A stretch of 64,000 nucleotides of DNA. It comes from Bacteroidales bacterium. Its GTDB lineage: Bacteria; Bacteroidota; Bacteroidia; Bacteroidales; UBA932. Location of the stretch: contig SUYR01000011.1 in NCBI GenBank assembly GCA_015060335.1, forward strand, positions 21,477-85,476, read 5' to 3'. Under the pieces are notes generated by a model. The model saw only the letters and a list, made by a program, of their open reading frames with translations. It was not told where the DNA came from and searched no databases. Below, one piece after another: positions 35,550 through 44,772 of this stretch. Position 1 is the first letter of the stretch; each line of letters starts with the position of its first letter. The position numbers were made by a program, and so were the translations under genes.

Positions 35550-38500
35550 TTAAAATGTGACAGTAAGTCCGCCGGTAAGAGTCCTCATTGCCGAGTAGGC
35601 ACCGCTGTTCAGTCCTGAGCCGGATGTGAATGACCCCAGACCGATGGAGTATCGTGGGTCGACACCCCTGCGGGCAGATGCAACAGCCAGATTGTCCGCT
35701 GCAAAATATACTCTCAGTCCGGCAATATGAAGTTTTTTCATCCATTTGTCGGGGAATGTATATCCTACAGTCACATTGTTGATGCTAAGGTAATCGGACT
35801 TTATAAGAAAACGGTCCACGGCACTCTGACCTACGCTCGTGTCTCCGTCAAGACGAGGTATGTCCGAATCCGGATTGTCATTGCTCCAGGAATCAAGTAC
35901 GTCTTTATGCCATGCAGAGCCCACAGATGAATCGGTATGCATCAATGACTGGTATGTGCCGTCGTAATAGCGTCCTCCAAGCTGGAATGAGAACTGCGCA
36001 GACAGGTCGAACCCGTAAAGTCTCAATGTTGTGCCGAATCCTCCATACAGGACAGGAAGTACTGATCCGCACTCGAACTGGTCTGCTTCAGCAAAAACGT
36101 CGGTAGTTGTAATTCCTCCGTCATCACTCTTGCAGTAATAAAGTGCCTTTCCGCTTTCAGGATCTACGCCTGCATATCTGTACATGTATGCTTCGTAGAG
36201 TGAACCTCCTACTTTATATATGTAATTGCTTCCCTTTATTCCCTCCTTGGCTATGCTCGAATCCAGCGACAGTATTTCATTCCTGTAATGGCTGCCATTG
36301 ATATTCCAAGACCATTTTACATTGCGCGTGTTCAGGATATCTCCGTATAATGATATCTCGACGCCCCTGTTGAGGATAGAACCTACATTAACAGGATAAT
36401 ATCCTGTAGGATTACCCGAAGAAAGCGGAACATCCTTGCTGTACAACAGGTCTGTGGTCTTTCTGGAGAAGTATTCTATGCTTCCGTTCAGGTAGCTTCC
36501 GAAAAGCTCGAAGTCTACGCCTGCGTTGAACGACTGCGAAGATTCCCATGTAAGTTCAGGATTACCCTTATATGCGAGAGTGAGCGAATATTCTCCAGAA
36601 TCCTCATTGTAGGAGTGGGTGTAATTATCGGCATATGGATAATATTTTCTGGCGTAGGTGGAGTTTGGGTAGAGGTTGTCATTACCTTGTACACCCCAGC
36701 TTGCCTTCAACTTCAGCATGCTGATCCAATAAGCCTCCTGCATGAACGGCTCTGAACTGATAAGCCATGCCACTCCCACACTGCCGAAATTACCCCAGCG
36801 GTGCCCCTCGGCAAATCGTGAAGATGCATCTCTGCGGTAGGATCCGCTGATGAAGTATTTCTCACCATAGTTGTATTGTACTCTTCCGAGAAAACCTTGA
36901 GTGACATAGTCCACTGTGTATGAGGATGTCTTTTTGCTCTTTGTTCCGTCTGCATTACCGAGTTCGCCGATGAAAGGGTCGTAAAGATGGTCGTTCTGTC
37001 CTTCCAGATTCTGTATCTTCAGTTTATATAACTCATATCCGGCAAGAACGTCCAGATTGTGGAGCGTGCCTCCGAAGTCGGTCCCGTATTCTGCAAGCAG
37101 CTGGGTATTTACTGCGAGTTCCCTGTCATGGGATACATATGTCATACCGTCAGTGGAAGCCGAACTTCCGAATTGGCTGTATAGGGCATTGTACCTGCTG
37201 TTCTCATTCATCAGACCGGCATTTGCGCTCACAGTAAGTCCCTTGACCGGAGTCACGACAAGTCCGAATTTTCCGGAAATCATGTCTGTATAGTTCTTCT
37301 TGCTGTTGACTTCATTGTCTCTGACAGCGTTGCCTACAATATTCGGACGTATGAAATTTGTCTGGTTTGTATCATAGACCTTCATGCCGTTTTCGTACAT
37401 TATGTTGCCGTCTGCATCACGCACATAAAGGGGATATATCGGTCCCATGTTGTTGGTGATATAGAATACATTTGCAGACGACCCGAACGAGTCTGTGTAT
37501 GATGCGGTCTGAGAGTCTGTGTGTGTATAGCTGATGTTGGATGTCATCTTCAGCCATTTCTTTGCCTGATAGTCTGCATTTACTCTGGCTGTATATCTTC
37601 TGAATCCGGAGTTGTTCACGATACCACCGTCATCGAGATAGCCGACGCTCCCGTAATAGCTGAATCTGTCCTTGGTGCCGCTGATTGAAAAGTTGTATTC
37701 CTGTCGGAATGAATTGTGGAATGTCTCCTTATACCAGTTATCCGGTGTATAGTAATATTCTCCGTCAGTATATCCTAAGGTGGCTTTCGGGTTGAGCTTG
37801 AAGTCTCTTCCGATGAATTTTTCGCCTTCAGGAACAGTAAACACCTGATATCCCAGGCCTCCGTTATTCTGGTCAAAAAGAGTGGCGTCGGCAAACTCAT
37901 ATGCCTCATCTGAACTCTTGCCCGCATAGATCTGAGAGTTGTACATCATCCTGTAATGTGTCTCGTAGTATTGTGCGGGATCTGTAATGACATCATATTG
38001 AGGTATCAGTCTCGAATTCGATCCCCATTTTGCATCGAATCTGATGACTGCATCCTGTCCTCGCGCCCTTTTTGTCGTGATAAGTACCACGCCGTTGGCG
38101 CCTCGTGCTCCGTAGATTGCACTTGCGGCTGCATCTTTGAGAACGGACATGGATTCAACATCATTGGGGTTTATGTCGGACAGAGATCCGTCGTATGGCA
38201 TTCCATCCACGATATACAAGGGCGAATTGCTTGCACTCATGGAACCGATACCTCTGATTCGGATCGTAGCACCACCGGATGCAGGGTCTCCGGATGAAGA
38301 TATCACCTGTACTCCAGGTGCTGTTCCAGCCAGTGCTCCGGTCACATCTGTAAGCACGCGGGCTTCAATGGATTCTGCATTCACCATCGAGGCGGATCCG
38401 GTAAATGAACTTCTGGTTGCAGTGCCATATGCGACCACGATGGTCCCCTCTATGAATTCAGAGTCGGGGTGCAAGGCTACGTCAATGATTCCGCTTGATG

Positions 38501-38759
38501 CGACAGTGATCTCTGTATTCCTGTAGCCGATAGAGGAAAATATAAGTTTGCCGTCAAACGGAACTGAAATGGAATAATGCCCCTCATTGTCTGAGCTTAC
38601 ACCTATCATCGTACCGTCGAGTTGGACGGAGGCGTAGGGTACGGGCTCTCCAGTAGAGGCATCTGTGATGTTTCCTGATACGGAAATGTTCTGCGCGAAC
38701 ACAGCAGAACACATCAATGCTGCAATCAGAATGCAGCCAGATTTCTGGATTGAAAGCAT
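35550..38759 (-). CDS. SusC/RagA-family TonB-dependent transporter
   Basis: A 1069-residue outer-membrane transporter. Signal peptide (to about residue 22, AVFAQ), carboxypeptidase-regulatory-like domain (about 25-100, SGNITDASTGEPVPYASV), then the SusC motif IVVAYGTATRSSFTGSAS, plug (GIGSMSASNSPLYIVDGMPYDG; DVESMSVLKDAAASAIYGARGANGV) and a 22-strand barrel ending GGLTVTF with a terminal Phe. No glycosidase or regulator gene is next to the pair, so the substrate is unknown. Confidence 0.95.
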   Translation of the reverse strand: MLSIQKSGCILIAALMCSAVFAQNISVSGNITDASTGEPVPYASVQLDGTMIGVSSDNEGHYSISVPFDGKLIFSSIGYRNTEITVASSGIIDVALHPDSEFIEGTIVVAYGTATRSSFTGSASMVNAESIEARVLTDVTGALAGTAPGVQVISSSGDPASGGATIRIRGIGSMSASNSPLYIVDGMPYDGSLSDINPNDVESMSVLKDAAASAIYGARGANGVVLITTKRARGQDAVIRFDAKWGSNSRLIPQYDVITDPAQYYETHYRMMYNSQIYAGKSSDEAYEFADATLFDQNNGGLGYQVFTVPEGEKFIGRDFKLNPKATLGYTDGEYYYTPDNWYKETFHNSFRQEYNFSISGTKDRFSYYGSVGYLDDGGIVNNSGFRRYTARVNADYQAKKWLKMTSNISYTHTDSQTASYTDSFGSSANVFYITNNMGPIYPLYVRDADGNIMYENGMKVYDTNQTNFIRPNIVGNAVRDNEVNSKKNYTDMISGKFGLVVTPVKGLTVSANAGLMNENSRYNALYSQFGSSASTDGMTYVSHDRELAVNTQLLAEYGTDFGGTLHNLDVLAGYELYKLKIQNLEGQNDHLYDPFIGELGNADGTKSKKTSSYTVDYVTQGFLGRVQYNYGEKYFISGSYRRDASSRFAEGHRWGNFGSVGVAWLISSEPFMQEAYWISMLKLKASWGVQGNDNLYPNSTYARKYYPYADNYTHSYNEDSGEYSLTLAYKGNPELTWESSQSFNAGVDFELFGSYLNGSIEYFSRKTTDLLYSKDVPLSSGNPTGYYPVNVGSILNRGVEISLYGDILNTRNVKWSWNINGSHYRNEILSLDSSIAKEGIKGSNYIYKVGGSLYEAYMYRYAGVDPESGKALYYCKSDDGGITTTDVFAEADQFECGSVLPVLYGGFGTTLRLYGFDLSAQFSFQLGGRYYDGTYQSLMHTDSSVGSAWHKDVLDSWSNDNPDSDIPRLDGDTSVGQSAVDRFLIKSDYLSINNVTVGYTFPDKWMKKLHIAGLRVYFAADNLAVASARRGVDPRYSIGLGSFTSGSGLNSGAYSAMRTLTGGLTVTF

Positions 38760-38886
38760 TTTGATGAATGTTTAATTAAACCATAAATTATTGTCGTCAG
38801 CCTGCAGAACTGTCCGACACTCCGGTCAGGTTGCTAATAAACATTGATCAATACTTTCCGCCTAAACACTTATTGTGCCATAAAAG

Positions 38887-38918
38887 AAAAAGTGGCAGCC
38901 TTTACGACTACCACTTTT
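38887..38918 (-). terminator. Terminator after rpsT
   Basis: An 11-bp stem with one wobble pair (38908-38918 with 38888-38898; AAAAGTGG/CCACTTTT core) is followed on the minus strand by TCTTTTA. It lies 35 nt after the rpsT stop. The 120 bases from here to susC show no clear promoter box. Confidence 0.8.
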
Positions 38919-38952
38919 CAGCTATAAGAAAACCCTAAAAGGGAAGGATTCT

Positions 38953-39207
38953 TTATGAAAGCTTGTTGATGTAAACTGCGATACCGCTCTTGAGGTTTGC
39001 AGCCTTGTTCTTGTGAATAACACCGATCTTTGCAAGCTTGTCGATCATAGCGTAAACCTTTGGTGCGTTAGTCTCGGCTGCTGCCTTGTCAGTTGTGTTA
39101 CGGATCGCGCGGATCGCGTTCCTTGTTGTCTTTGCATAATACTTGTTATGCAATCTGCGCCTTTCGCTCTGACGATAGCGCTTGTCTGCTGAAGCGTGAT
39201 TTGCCAT
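38953..39207 (-). CDS. rpsT: 30S ribosomal protein S20
   Basis: The 84-residue S20 of the small ribosomal subunit. [21 protein letters not shown] and the helical, lysine/arginine-rich remainder ending AVYINKLS match the family. Its start codon is only 24 nt after the 3' end of tRNA-Glu on the same strand with no promoter between, so the two are probably made as one transcript and the mRNA leader released by tRNA processing (inference). Confidence 0.96.
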   Translation of the reverse strand: MANHASADKRYRQSERRRLHNKYYAKTTRNAIRAIRNTTDKAAAETNAPKVYAMIDKLAKIGVIHKNKAANLKSGIAVYINKLS

Positions 39208-39231
39208 TGTTCTTATTTTTTATATTTCTTG

Positions 39232-39303
39232 TAGTCGGTAGGGGAATCGAACCCCTCTTGCAAGAATGAAAATCTTGAGTCCTAACCGATAGACGAACCG
39301 ACC
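39232..39303 (-). tRNA. tRNA-Glu (TTC)
   Basis: 72 nt without CCA. Acceptor GGTCGGT pairs with ACCGACT; anticodon stem CAAGA/TCTTG encloses TTTTCAT, anticodon TTC at 39270-39268; the T arm has GGGGTTCGATTCCCC. A near-perfect promoter lies upstream. Confidence 0.97.
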
Positions 39304-39333
39304 AAACTGACCACTTTTTTACAAATGGGAGTG

Positions 39334-39364
39334 CAAAGGTAAAAAACTTTTTTGAACTGACAAA
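39334..39364 (-). promoter_or_regulatory. Promoter of tRNA-Glu/rpsT
   Basis: On the minus strand TTTG (39364-39361), exactly 19 bp, TACCTTTG (39341-39334). This equals the Bacteroidota consensus, 30 nt before the tRNA. Confidence 0.88.
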
Positions 39365-39371
39365 ATATTTT

Positions 39372-40373
39372 TTACTCTTTCTTCCACTCAAATGAATATA
39401 GAACTGATTCAATCTGTTTCAGATAGTTCTTTTTGTCATACTTAGGAGCATATACAAATGCTTGAAGCATAATGACATACTGTCCGTCAGGAGAGTAGAA
39501 TGCATGTGTTACGAACGGACCTCCCATATAATCGTTGTGTACTTCCCAGAGTCCACGCAATTCTGCAAATTCGTGTGTGCCGTATTTTTTATAAAGTACA
39601 GAAGGAGCTATGACCGGACTTATTATCATATAGGTATTCTCGAACATTCCCGGTACGTTCTCCATCATCATCCTGCTCTGGGCTTCTACAAGAGCTGCAG
39701 GGCTCATCATATTCTCTCCCTCGACTACCGGATACTTATATACAAGTATGCTCTGCTCTGTGAACTGAGTGCTGTATGTTATCCAAATGAAATCGTCAGT
39801 CTTTTTCTTGAGCTTGTAGCCTGATGGGAAATGAGGTGAGCCACCGGTCATTTCAGTAACGACTGGAGCCAGTGCTAACTCTTCATATTTCTTTGTGTTG
39901 GCAATCACTCTTGCCCTTTCCGCCTGCTCGAGAACGGCCTTGATAGTCATGCTGTTCTCTCGGAAAATCTCGACAGCACTCTCCTCTGTCGGGGCGTTCA
40001 GTCTGATAACGCACTGAGGAGCAGCCCATACGTCGTTCTTATATACGATGCCAGGCTCGGTAACATCTACGCTTATGTTAGCTACAATTATATTCCTGTG
40101 CAGCTGGAACATGCTTGTGAATCCGCTTGGAGCTACATTCACCAGATCGTACATAGGTTCCCTCTGAGGCAGGAACGGAAAGTCACATGCAAGAGAATCA
40201 CGCAGCACATTGCCGAGTGTTCCTTCCCAGTCACCCTTGTTGATGACAACAATCACCTCTCCGGGTTTTCCGCTGATGTTCGGGAGCAGGGCTTTTCTTG
40301 CCTTCCTTTCGTTACATGAAATCGAGAGCAGTGCCAGTGCGATGACAGCACAGTAAGTTATAAATCTTTTCAT
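39372..40373 (-). CDS. DUF4837 family lipoprotein
   Basis: A 333-residue protein with a lipoprotein signal (MKRFITYCAVIALALLSISC, lipid on Cys20). The body matches DUF4837 of Bacteroidota: PNISGKPGEVIVVINKGDWEG near the start and GLWEVHNDYMGGPFVTHAFY late in the chain. Function unknown. It ends the M23-dxr-rseP-DUF4837 run, 10 nt after rseP, a conserved order in Bacteroidales, which hints at a cell-envelope role. Confidence 0.88.
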   Translation of the reverse strand: MKRFITYCAVIALALLSISCNERKARKALLPNISGKPGEVIVVINKGDWEGTLGNVLRDSLACDFPFLPQREPMYDLVNVAPSGFTSMFQLHRNIIVANISVDVTEPGIVYKNDVWAAPQCVIRLNAPTEESAVEIFRENSMTIKAVLEQAERARVIANTKKYEELALAPVVTEMTGGSPHFPSGYKLKKKTDDFIWITYSTQFTEQSILVYKYPVVEGENMMSPAALVEAQSRMMMENVPGMFENTYMIISPVIAPSVLYKKYGTHEFAELRGLWEVHNDYMGGPFVTHAFYSPDGQYVIMLQAFVYAPKYDKKNYLKQIESVLYSFEWKKE

Positions 40374-40383
40374 ATCTATGATT

Positions 40384-41721
40384 TTATCTGAATAATCTTG
40401 CAATATCGTTGCCGAAAGCGAGGAACATGAGGCCGAAGATGAGGATCATGCCTATTATCTGGGTCACATAAAGGAATTTGTCGCTTGGCTTCTTTCCTGT
40501 AATCATTTCATAGAGGGTGAACATTATATGTCCACCGTCAAGAGCAGGAATCGGTATGAGGTTCATTACTCCCAGCATGATTGAAAGCAGAGCGAGTATG
40601 TTCAGGAAACTGTACCAGTCCCAAGAAGATGGGAATATCTGACCTATAGCTATGAAACTTCCTACCGACTTATATGCCTCTGTACTTGGAGTCGCCACGA
40701 GCTTGAGGTCCTTGAGATAGTCTCCTATAGTAGAGAACGTCTTGCGGAATCCTGCAGGAATCGCAGCCATGAACGTGTATTCCTTTGTCTGGAGCTCCAT
40801 CTGCTCGAGGAATATGCCGAGCCTGCCTGCCGTGTCCACCTGAAGCGGCACGCAGAGAGTATCTGTACCTCTTACGATCTCAGTCATTACGGTATCCCCT
40901 GCGTGAGCTTTCAGTACAGGCCATGCATCCTGAACGAATTCTGTCTGTTCTGATGCAACTGAAATGAGCCTGTCTCCCTGCAGAAGTCCTGCGGATGTGT
41001 TGGGCGATGTCTCTGCAAAATCCTTTACTATGAAAGGCATTGCCAGATCGAACATTCCCGGGCTGTTCAGTACTTCTCCGAACATGGCATGATCTATATA
41101 TATGTCAAGTGTGTCATTGCCTCTGAGTACGGTAGCCTTGTTGGCCATTTCTCTTACAAGGTCAGCCTGAAGTGTCCAGAAGCTTTCAGGGACATAGTCG
41201 TCAAAGCTTATGATATGGTCTCCGTTGCGGAACCCCATTTCTGAGGCAAGTTCGTTCACATATATCTGCTTTCCTTCGTTGCTAAGATATGCTTCGCCCC
41301 ATTTTGCGAGTATTCCGGTATATACGAAAATTGCAAGAATGAAGTTAAGCAGCACTCCGCCTGCCATTACCAGAAGTCTCTGCCATGCCGGTTTTGTCCT
41401 GAACTCCCAAGGCTGCGGCTCGCCCTGGAGCTGCTCTGTGTCCATGGATTCGTCTATCATTCCGCATATCTTGCAGTATCCTCCGAGAGGAAGCCAGCCG
41501 ATGCCGTACTCGGTATCCCATTCAGCAGCCTTCGGACAGAGTTTTGTAAACCATTTGCTTTTTGTGCTGAAAAGCTTGAATCCGCCGGCATCAAAGAACA
41601 GATAGAACTTGTCAACCTTGATGCCGAATATCTTGGCAAAGAAGAAATGTCCGAATTCGTGTATCAGGACAAGTATGCCGAGTGCAAGTATTACCTGCAA
41701 TGTCTTTATCAATGCAACCAT
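40384..41721 (-). CDS. rseP: Site-2 zinc protease RseP
   Basis: A 445-residue membrane metalloprotease (M50B) that cuts transmembrane segments, for example in envelope-stress signalling. Zinc motif HEFGH (21-25) in the first helix, a central PDZ region with GLLQGDRLISV, and the third zinc ligand in NLIPIPALDGGHI. Start codon abuts the dxr stop (no spacer), implying coupled translation. Confidence 0.95.
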   Translation of the reverse strand: MVALIKTLQVILALGILVLIHEFGHFFFAKIFGIKVDKFYLFFDAGGFKLFSTKSKWFTKLCPKAAEWDTEYGIGWLPLGGYCKICGMIDESMDTEQLQGEPQPWEFRTKPAWQRLLVMAGGVLLNFILAIFVYTGILAKWGEAYLSNEGKQIYVNELASEMGFRNGDHIISFDDYVPESFWTLQADLVREMANKATVLRGNDTLDIYIDHAMFGEVLNSPGMFDLAMPFIVKDFAETSPNTSAGLLQGDRLISVASEQTEFVQDAWPVLKAHAGDTVMTEIVRGTDTLCVPLQVDTAGRLGIFLEQMELQTKEYTFMAAIPAGFRKTFSTIGDYLKDLKLVATPSTEAYKSVGSFIAIGQIFPSSWDWYSFLNILALLSIMLGVMNLIPIPALDGGHIMFTLYEMITGKKPSDKFLYVTQIIGMILIFGLMFLAFGNDIARLFR

Positions 41722-42888
41722 TTATCTTGAAATTTTGTTAATGTGTTGTGCAGCAGCTGCAAGAGCGGCTTCATTTGTGCCGAAGACGGCATCTATATCG
41801 GGCGCTCCTATAAACTCAACGCTCTCCATACAGCTGCTGACTGTGTCTGTAATATCGTAAAATCCTATTCGTCCATCAAGAAAAGCTGAGACGGCTGCCT
41901 CGTTTGCCGCATTCATTATGCATGGCATGTTGCCGCCTTTCTCCAGCGCTTCATATGCAAGTTTCAATGCCGGGAACTTCTCAGTGTCAGGAGCAGAGAA
42001 TGTAAGGCGGCCAAGCTCTGCAAAATTGAGTTTCCTGTTGTCCAGAGGCAGTCTGTATGGGTAGCTGAATGCAAACTGTATCGCTTCCCTCATATCCGGA
42101 TGTCCCATCTGTGCGATCACCGAGCCATCAGCATATTCCACCATTGAATGTATGATGGATTCGGGGTGTACCACTACATTTATCTTTTCGCCCGGAGTGC
42201 CGAACAGCCATCGTGCCTCGATGATCTCAAGACCTTTGTTCATCATTGTCGCGGAGTCTATGGTGATCTTGCTGCCCATGCTCCAGTTAGGATGGTTAAG
42301 CGCCTGCTCTCGTGTGGCCTTAGCTATGGCTTCGCGCTCCCAAGTCCTGAAAGGACCTCCAGATGCGGTGAGGTGAATCTTCTCGATATCTGCTCCTGCT
42401 GATCCCATCAGACATTGAAATATGGCCGAATGCTCCGAATCTACAGGCAGTATGCGTGAACGGTGTTCTGTTGCCATATTCATTACAATCTGTCCTGCAG
42501 CTACAAGAGTTTCCTTGTTGGCAAGCGCGATTGTCTTGCCTGCCTTTACTGCAGCTATTGTGGATTCAAGTCCGCTGAACCCCACCATGGAAGTAAGCAC
42601 GATGTCGATGTTGCTTCCCTGGACAAGGTCGCATACAGACTGCATTCCTGCAAACACCTTTATATAATGTGGCTCAAGGGCGTCCGCAACCTGCCTGTAT
42701 TTCTGCTGGTTGCAGATGATCACATTGTTGGCGTCAAATTCGATTGCCTGGCTGATGAGCAGGTCCGCACTGTTGTTCGCCGTAAGAAGTTCCACTTCAA
42801 ACATGTCCCGATGCTGTCTTATCACATCGAGGGCCTGTCTTCCGATCGATCCTGTCGATCCCAATATCGCAACTCTTCTCTTTTCCAT
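41722..42888 (-). CDS. dxr: 1-deoxy-D-xylulose 5-phosphate reductoisomerase
   Basis: A 388-residue NADPH enzyme for the second step of the MEP isoprenoid pathway. Cofactor motif ILGSTGSIGRQALDVI at the N-terminus, LANKETLVAAG, the metal/substrate loop VDSEHSAIFQ and LTASGGPFR are all conserved. ATG 42888 (MEKRRVAILG) lies 1 nt after the M23 peptidase stop. Confidence 0.97.
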   Translation of the reverse strand: MEKRRVAILGSTGSIGRQALDVIRQHRDMFEVELLTANNSADLLISQAIEFDANNVIICNQQKYRQVADALEPHYIKVFAGMQSVCDLVQGSNIDIVLTSMVGFSGLESTIAAVKAGKTIALANKETLVAAGQIVMNMATEHRSRILPVDSEHSAIFQCLMGSAGADIEKIHLTASGGPFRTWEREAIAKATREQALNHPNWSMGSKITIDSATMMNKGLEIIEARWLFGTPGEKINVVVHPESIIHSMVEYADGSVIAQMGHPDMREAIQFAFSYPYRLPLDNRKLNFAELGRLTFSAPDTEKFPALKLAYEALEKGGNMPCIMNAANEAAVSAFLDGRIGFYDITDTVSSCMESVEFIGAPDIDAVFGTNEAALAAAAQHINKISR

Positions 42889-42889
42889 C

Positions 42890-43753
42890 TTAGAAATTGA
42901 TATATTTTGCAGGATCGACAGCCTCACCCTTGTGCCATAGTTCAAAATGCAGATGTGTACCGGTGCTCAGGTCTCCGGTGTCACCGACCAAGGCGATTGG
43001 TGAACCGGCGGTTACCTTGTCTCCGCTTTTCTTGAGGAGCTTTTCGTTGTGTTTATATACTGATATTATGTCTCCTTCATGCTGTATCTGCATTGTGTAT
43101 CCGGAATCGTTGTTCCACTCGGCGCTTATGACCGTGCCGTCGAGTGTGGCTTTGACAACGGAGCCTGCAGGAGCGGTAATATCTATGAAAGGATGGCTGG
43201 CCGGAATATATGCCTGGGATATCACGCCTTTGAGAGGACAGAAGAAATGGCGGCCTTCAATAGGAAGATTGCGCTTCTCTCTGTCTGCAGATATGCCGAA
43301 CTGCTCTTCTTCCTTGACTTTCTCCCTGAGAATCGAATCCGTCCTCTGAATCTGAGCGAAGTCGGCGTCCTCGGACAATGACTTCATTCCTGCGTTGACA
43401 AGACTGTCAATCTTTACGGGATCCATTCCTTCCATCACTCTTTTCAGATTTTCGGAATACAGTCCCCATTTGTACATCACGGTCTCCAAAGAGTCAATGG
43501 TGATCGCATTCTGGATGGCCGCACGTTTTGAACGCTCGTCAGGATAGCCGGGAATGAATGTCCGGACCGGAGTGAAAGCTATTATCGAGAATATTGCCGC
43601 AGTGAATGTCACCAGCAATGTGACGATAGCCACAAAGAAACTGGTCTTTGTAAAATGCAGGGTCACCAGCTGCTTGTGTGACATGTCGTCTATTATCGCA
43701 AGCCTGAAGTTACTTGTCTTATGCTCTTTATTGCTTTTGCTCATATTAGGCAT
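42890..43753 (-). CDS. M23 peptidase, membrane anchored
   Basis: A 287-residue LytM-type murein endopeptidase. One N-terminal helix (about 38-62, FFVAIVTLLVTFTAAIFSIIAF), a coiled-coil-like linker, then the zinc domain with HPFIDI (HxxxD) and HLHFE (HxH), so all ligands are present and it should be active on peptidoglycan cross-links. Start either 43753 or the next ATG at 43744. First gene of the run with dxr and rseP. Confidence 0.9.
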   Translation of the reverse strand: MPNMSKSNKEHKTSNFRLAIIDDMSHKQLVTLHFTKTSFFVAIVTLLVTFTAAIFSIIAFTPVRTFIPGYPDERSKRAAIQNAITIDSLETVMYKWGLYSENLKRVMEGMDPVKIDSLVNAGMKSLSEDADFAQIQRTDSILREKVKEEEQFGISADREKRNLPIEGRHFFCPLKGVISQAYIPASHPFIDITAPAGSVVKATLDGTVISAEWNNDSGYTMQIQHEGDIISVYKHNEKLLKKSGDKVTAGSPIALVGDTGDLSTGTHLHFELWHKGEAVDPAKYINF

Positions 43754-43767
43754 TTTTACTAACTTTG
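43736..43767 (+). promoter_or_regulatory. Promoter of ruvX, very close to its start codon
   Basis: TTTG 43736-43739, 20 bp, TAACTTTG 43760-43767. The ATG at 43774 follows the -7 box by only 6 nt, so transcription should start within about 3-4 nt of the start codon. Confidence 0.75.
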
Positions 43768-43773
43768 CACCCT

Positions 43774-44187
43774 ATGGACAGAATAATCGGCATTGATTAC
43801 GGACGCAAAAGAGTGGGTGTCGCAGTGAGCGATCCGCTCGGAATTTTTGCATCTGCCCTTGAAACGGTACATTCTGCAAAGATAATAGAATATCTCAAAA
43901 AATACGCTGAAAATGAGAACGTAGTGCGTTTTGTAGTAGGATATCCTATCAATATGAATGGTGCACCTTCAGAGGCGGCAAAGGATATAGATGTATTTCT
44001 GAAATGTCTTGCAAAGGCGTTTCCTGATATCCCTGTGACCCTTGAGGATGAGAGATTCACATCCGTGCTGGCCCATAGGGCGATGATCGATGGAGGAATG
44101 AAGAAACAGGACCGCATGAAGAAGGAATCCGTGGATAAGATCAGCGCCGCAATCATCCTTCAGTCGTATCTTGACAGAACGAAATGA
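43774..44187 (+). CDS. ruvX: YqgF/RuvX family putative Holliday junction resolvase
   Basis: A 137-residue RNase H-fold nuclease of the YqgF/RuvX family, involved in 16S rRNA 5'-end maturation and possibly in junction resolution. IIGIDYGRKRVGVAVSD holds the first catalytic Asp, GYPINMNG the second motif, and LEDERFTSVLA plus DKISAAIILQSYL the last. Start at ATG 43774; the upstream TTG would lie inside the promoter. Confidence 0.93.
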   Translation: MDRIIGIDYGRKRVGVAVSDPLGIFASALETVHSAKIIEYLKKYAENENVVRFVVGYPINMNGAPSEAAKDIDVFLKCLAKAFPDIPVTLEDERFTSVLAHRAMIDGGMKKQDRMKKESVDKISAAIILQSYLDRTK

Positions 44188-44220
44188 ATGGAGAAATCAG
44201 TAAAGCAAAATATATAAACT

Positions 44221-44772
44221 ATGATATTGCCAATTTATTTATACGGAGCGGAAGTGCTTCGTAACGAAAACAAGGAAGCTGATCTTAACGACAAGGAGAC
44301 CCTCCTTAAACTGATCGAGGATATGAAGGATACCCTCAAGGTTGCAGACGGATGCGGTCTCGCGGCTCCACAGGTCGGAGTCAATCTTCGGGTAGTGATC
44401 GTTGACGGACGCGAACTGACAGACACATATGAATATCTCCATGATTTCTTCCGTGTGATGATCAATCCTGTCGTGCTGGAGGAGAGCGAGGAGACATGCG
44501 AGTATTCAGAAGGCTGTCTCAGCGTGCCCGGAGTATATGCAGAGGTGCGCCGCCCTTCAAAGATAAAGGTCGAATACTATGACGAAAACCTCCGGAAAGT
44601 CGTTGAGGAATTCGACCGCTTCGGCTGCAGGATGGTTCAGCACGAACTTTCGCATCTGGAAGGAAATCTTTTTGTGGATAATGTCTCGCCTATCCGACGC
44701 AAGATGATAGCACGCAAGCTCCTGGCTATATCCAAAGGTGCGGTACAGACAAGATATAAATCAAAGAGGTAA
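44221..44772 (+). CDS. def: Peptide deformylase
   Basis: A 183-residue metal hydrolase that removes the formyl group from new proteins. Motif 1 GCGLAAPQVG (44-53), motif 2 EGCLSVPG with metal-binding Cys99, motif 3 QHELSHLEG with His141, Glu142 and His145. The usual Asp before the second His is Ser here, outside the metal site. 33 nt after ruvX; its stop overlaps the next ATG (TAATG). Confidence 0.95.
   Translation: MILPIYLYGAEVLRNENKEADLNDKETLLKLIEDMKDTLKVADGCGLAAPQVGVNLRVVIVDGRELTDTYEYLHDFFRVMINPVVLEESEETCEYSEGCLSVPGVYAEVRRPSKIKVEYYDENLRKVVEEFDRFGCRMVQHELSHLEGNLFVDNVSPIRRKMIARKLLAISKGAVQTRYKSKR

Noticed and set aside
33904..38759. Full polysaccharide utilisation locus including the beta-galactosidase and galM
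   Set aside because: Those genes are on the other strand, more than 2-5 kb away and separated by glyA, groE and strong terminators.
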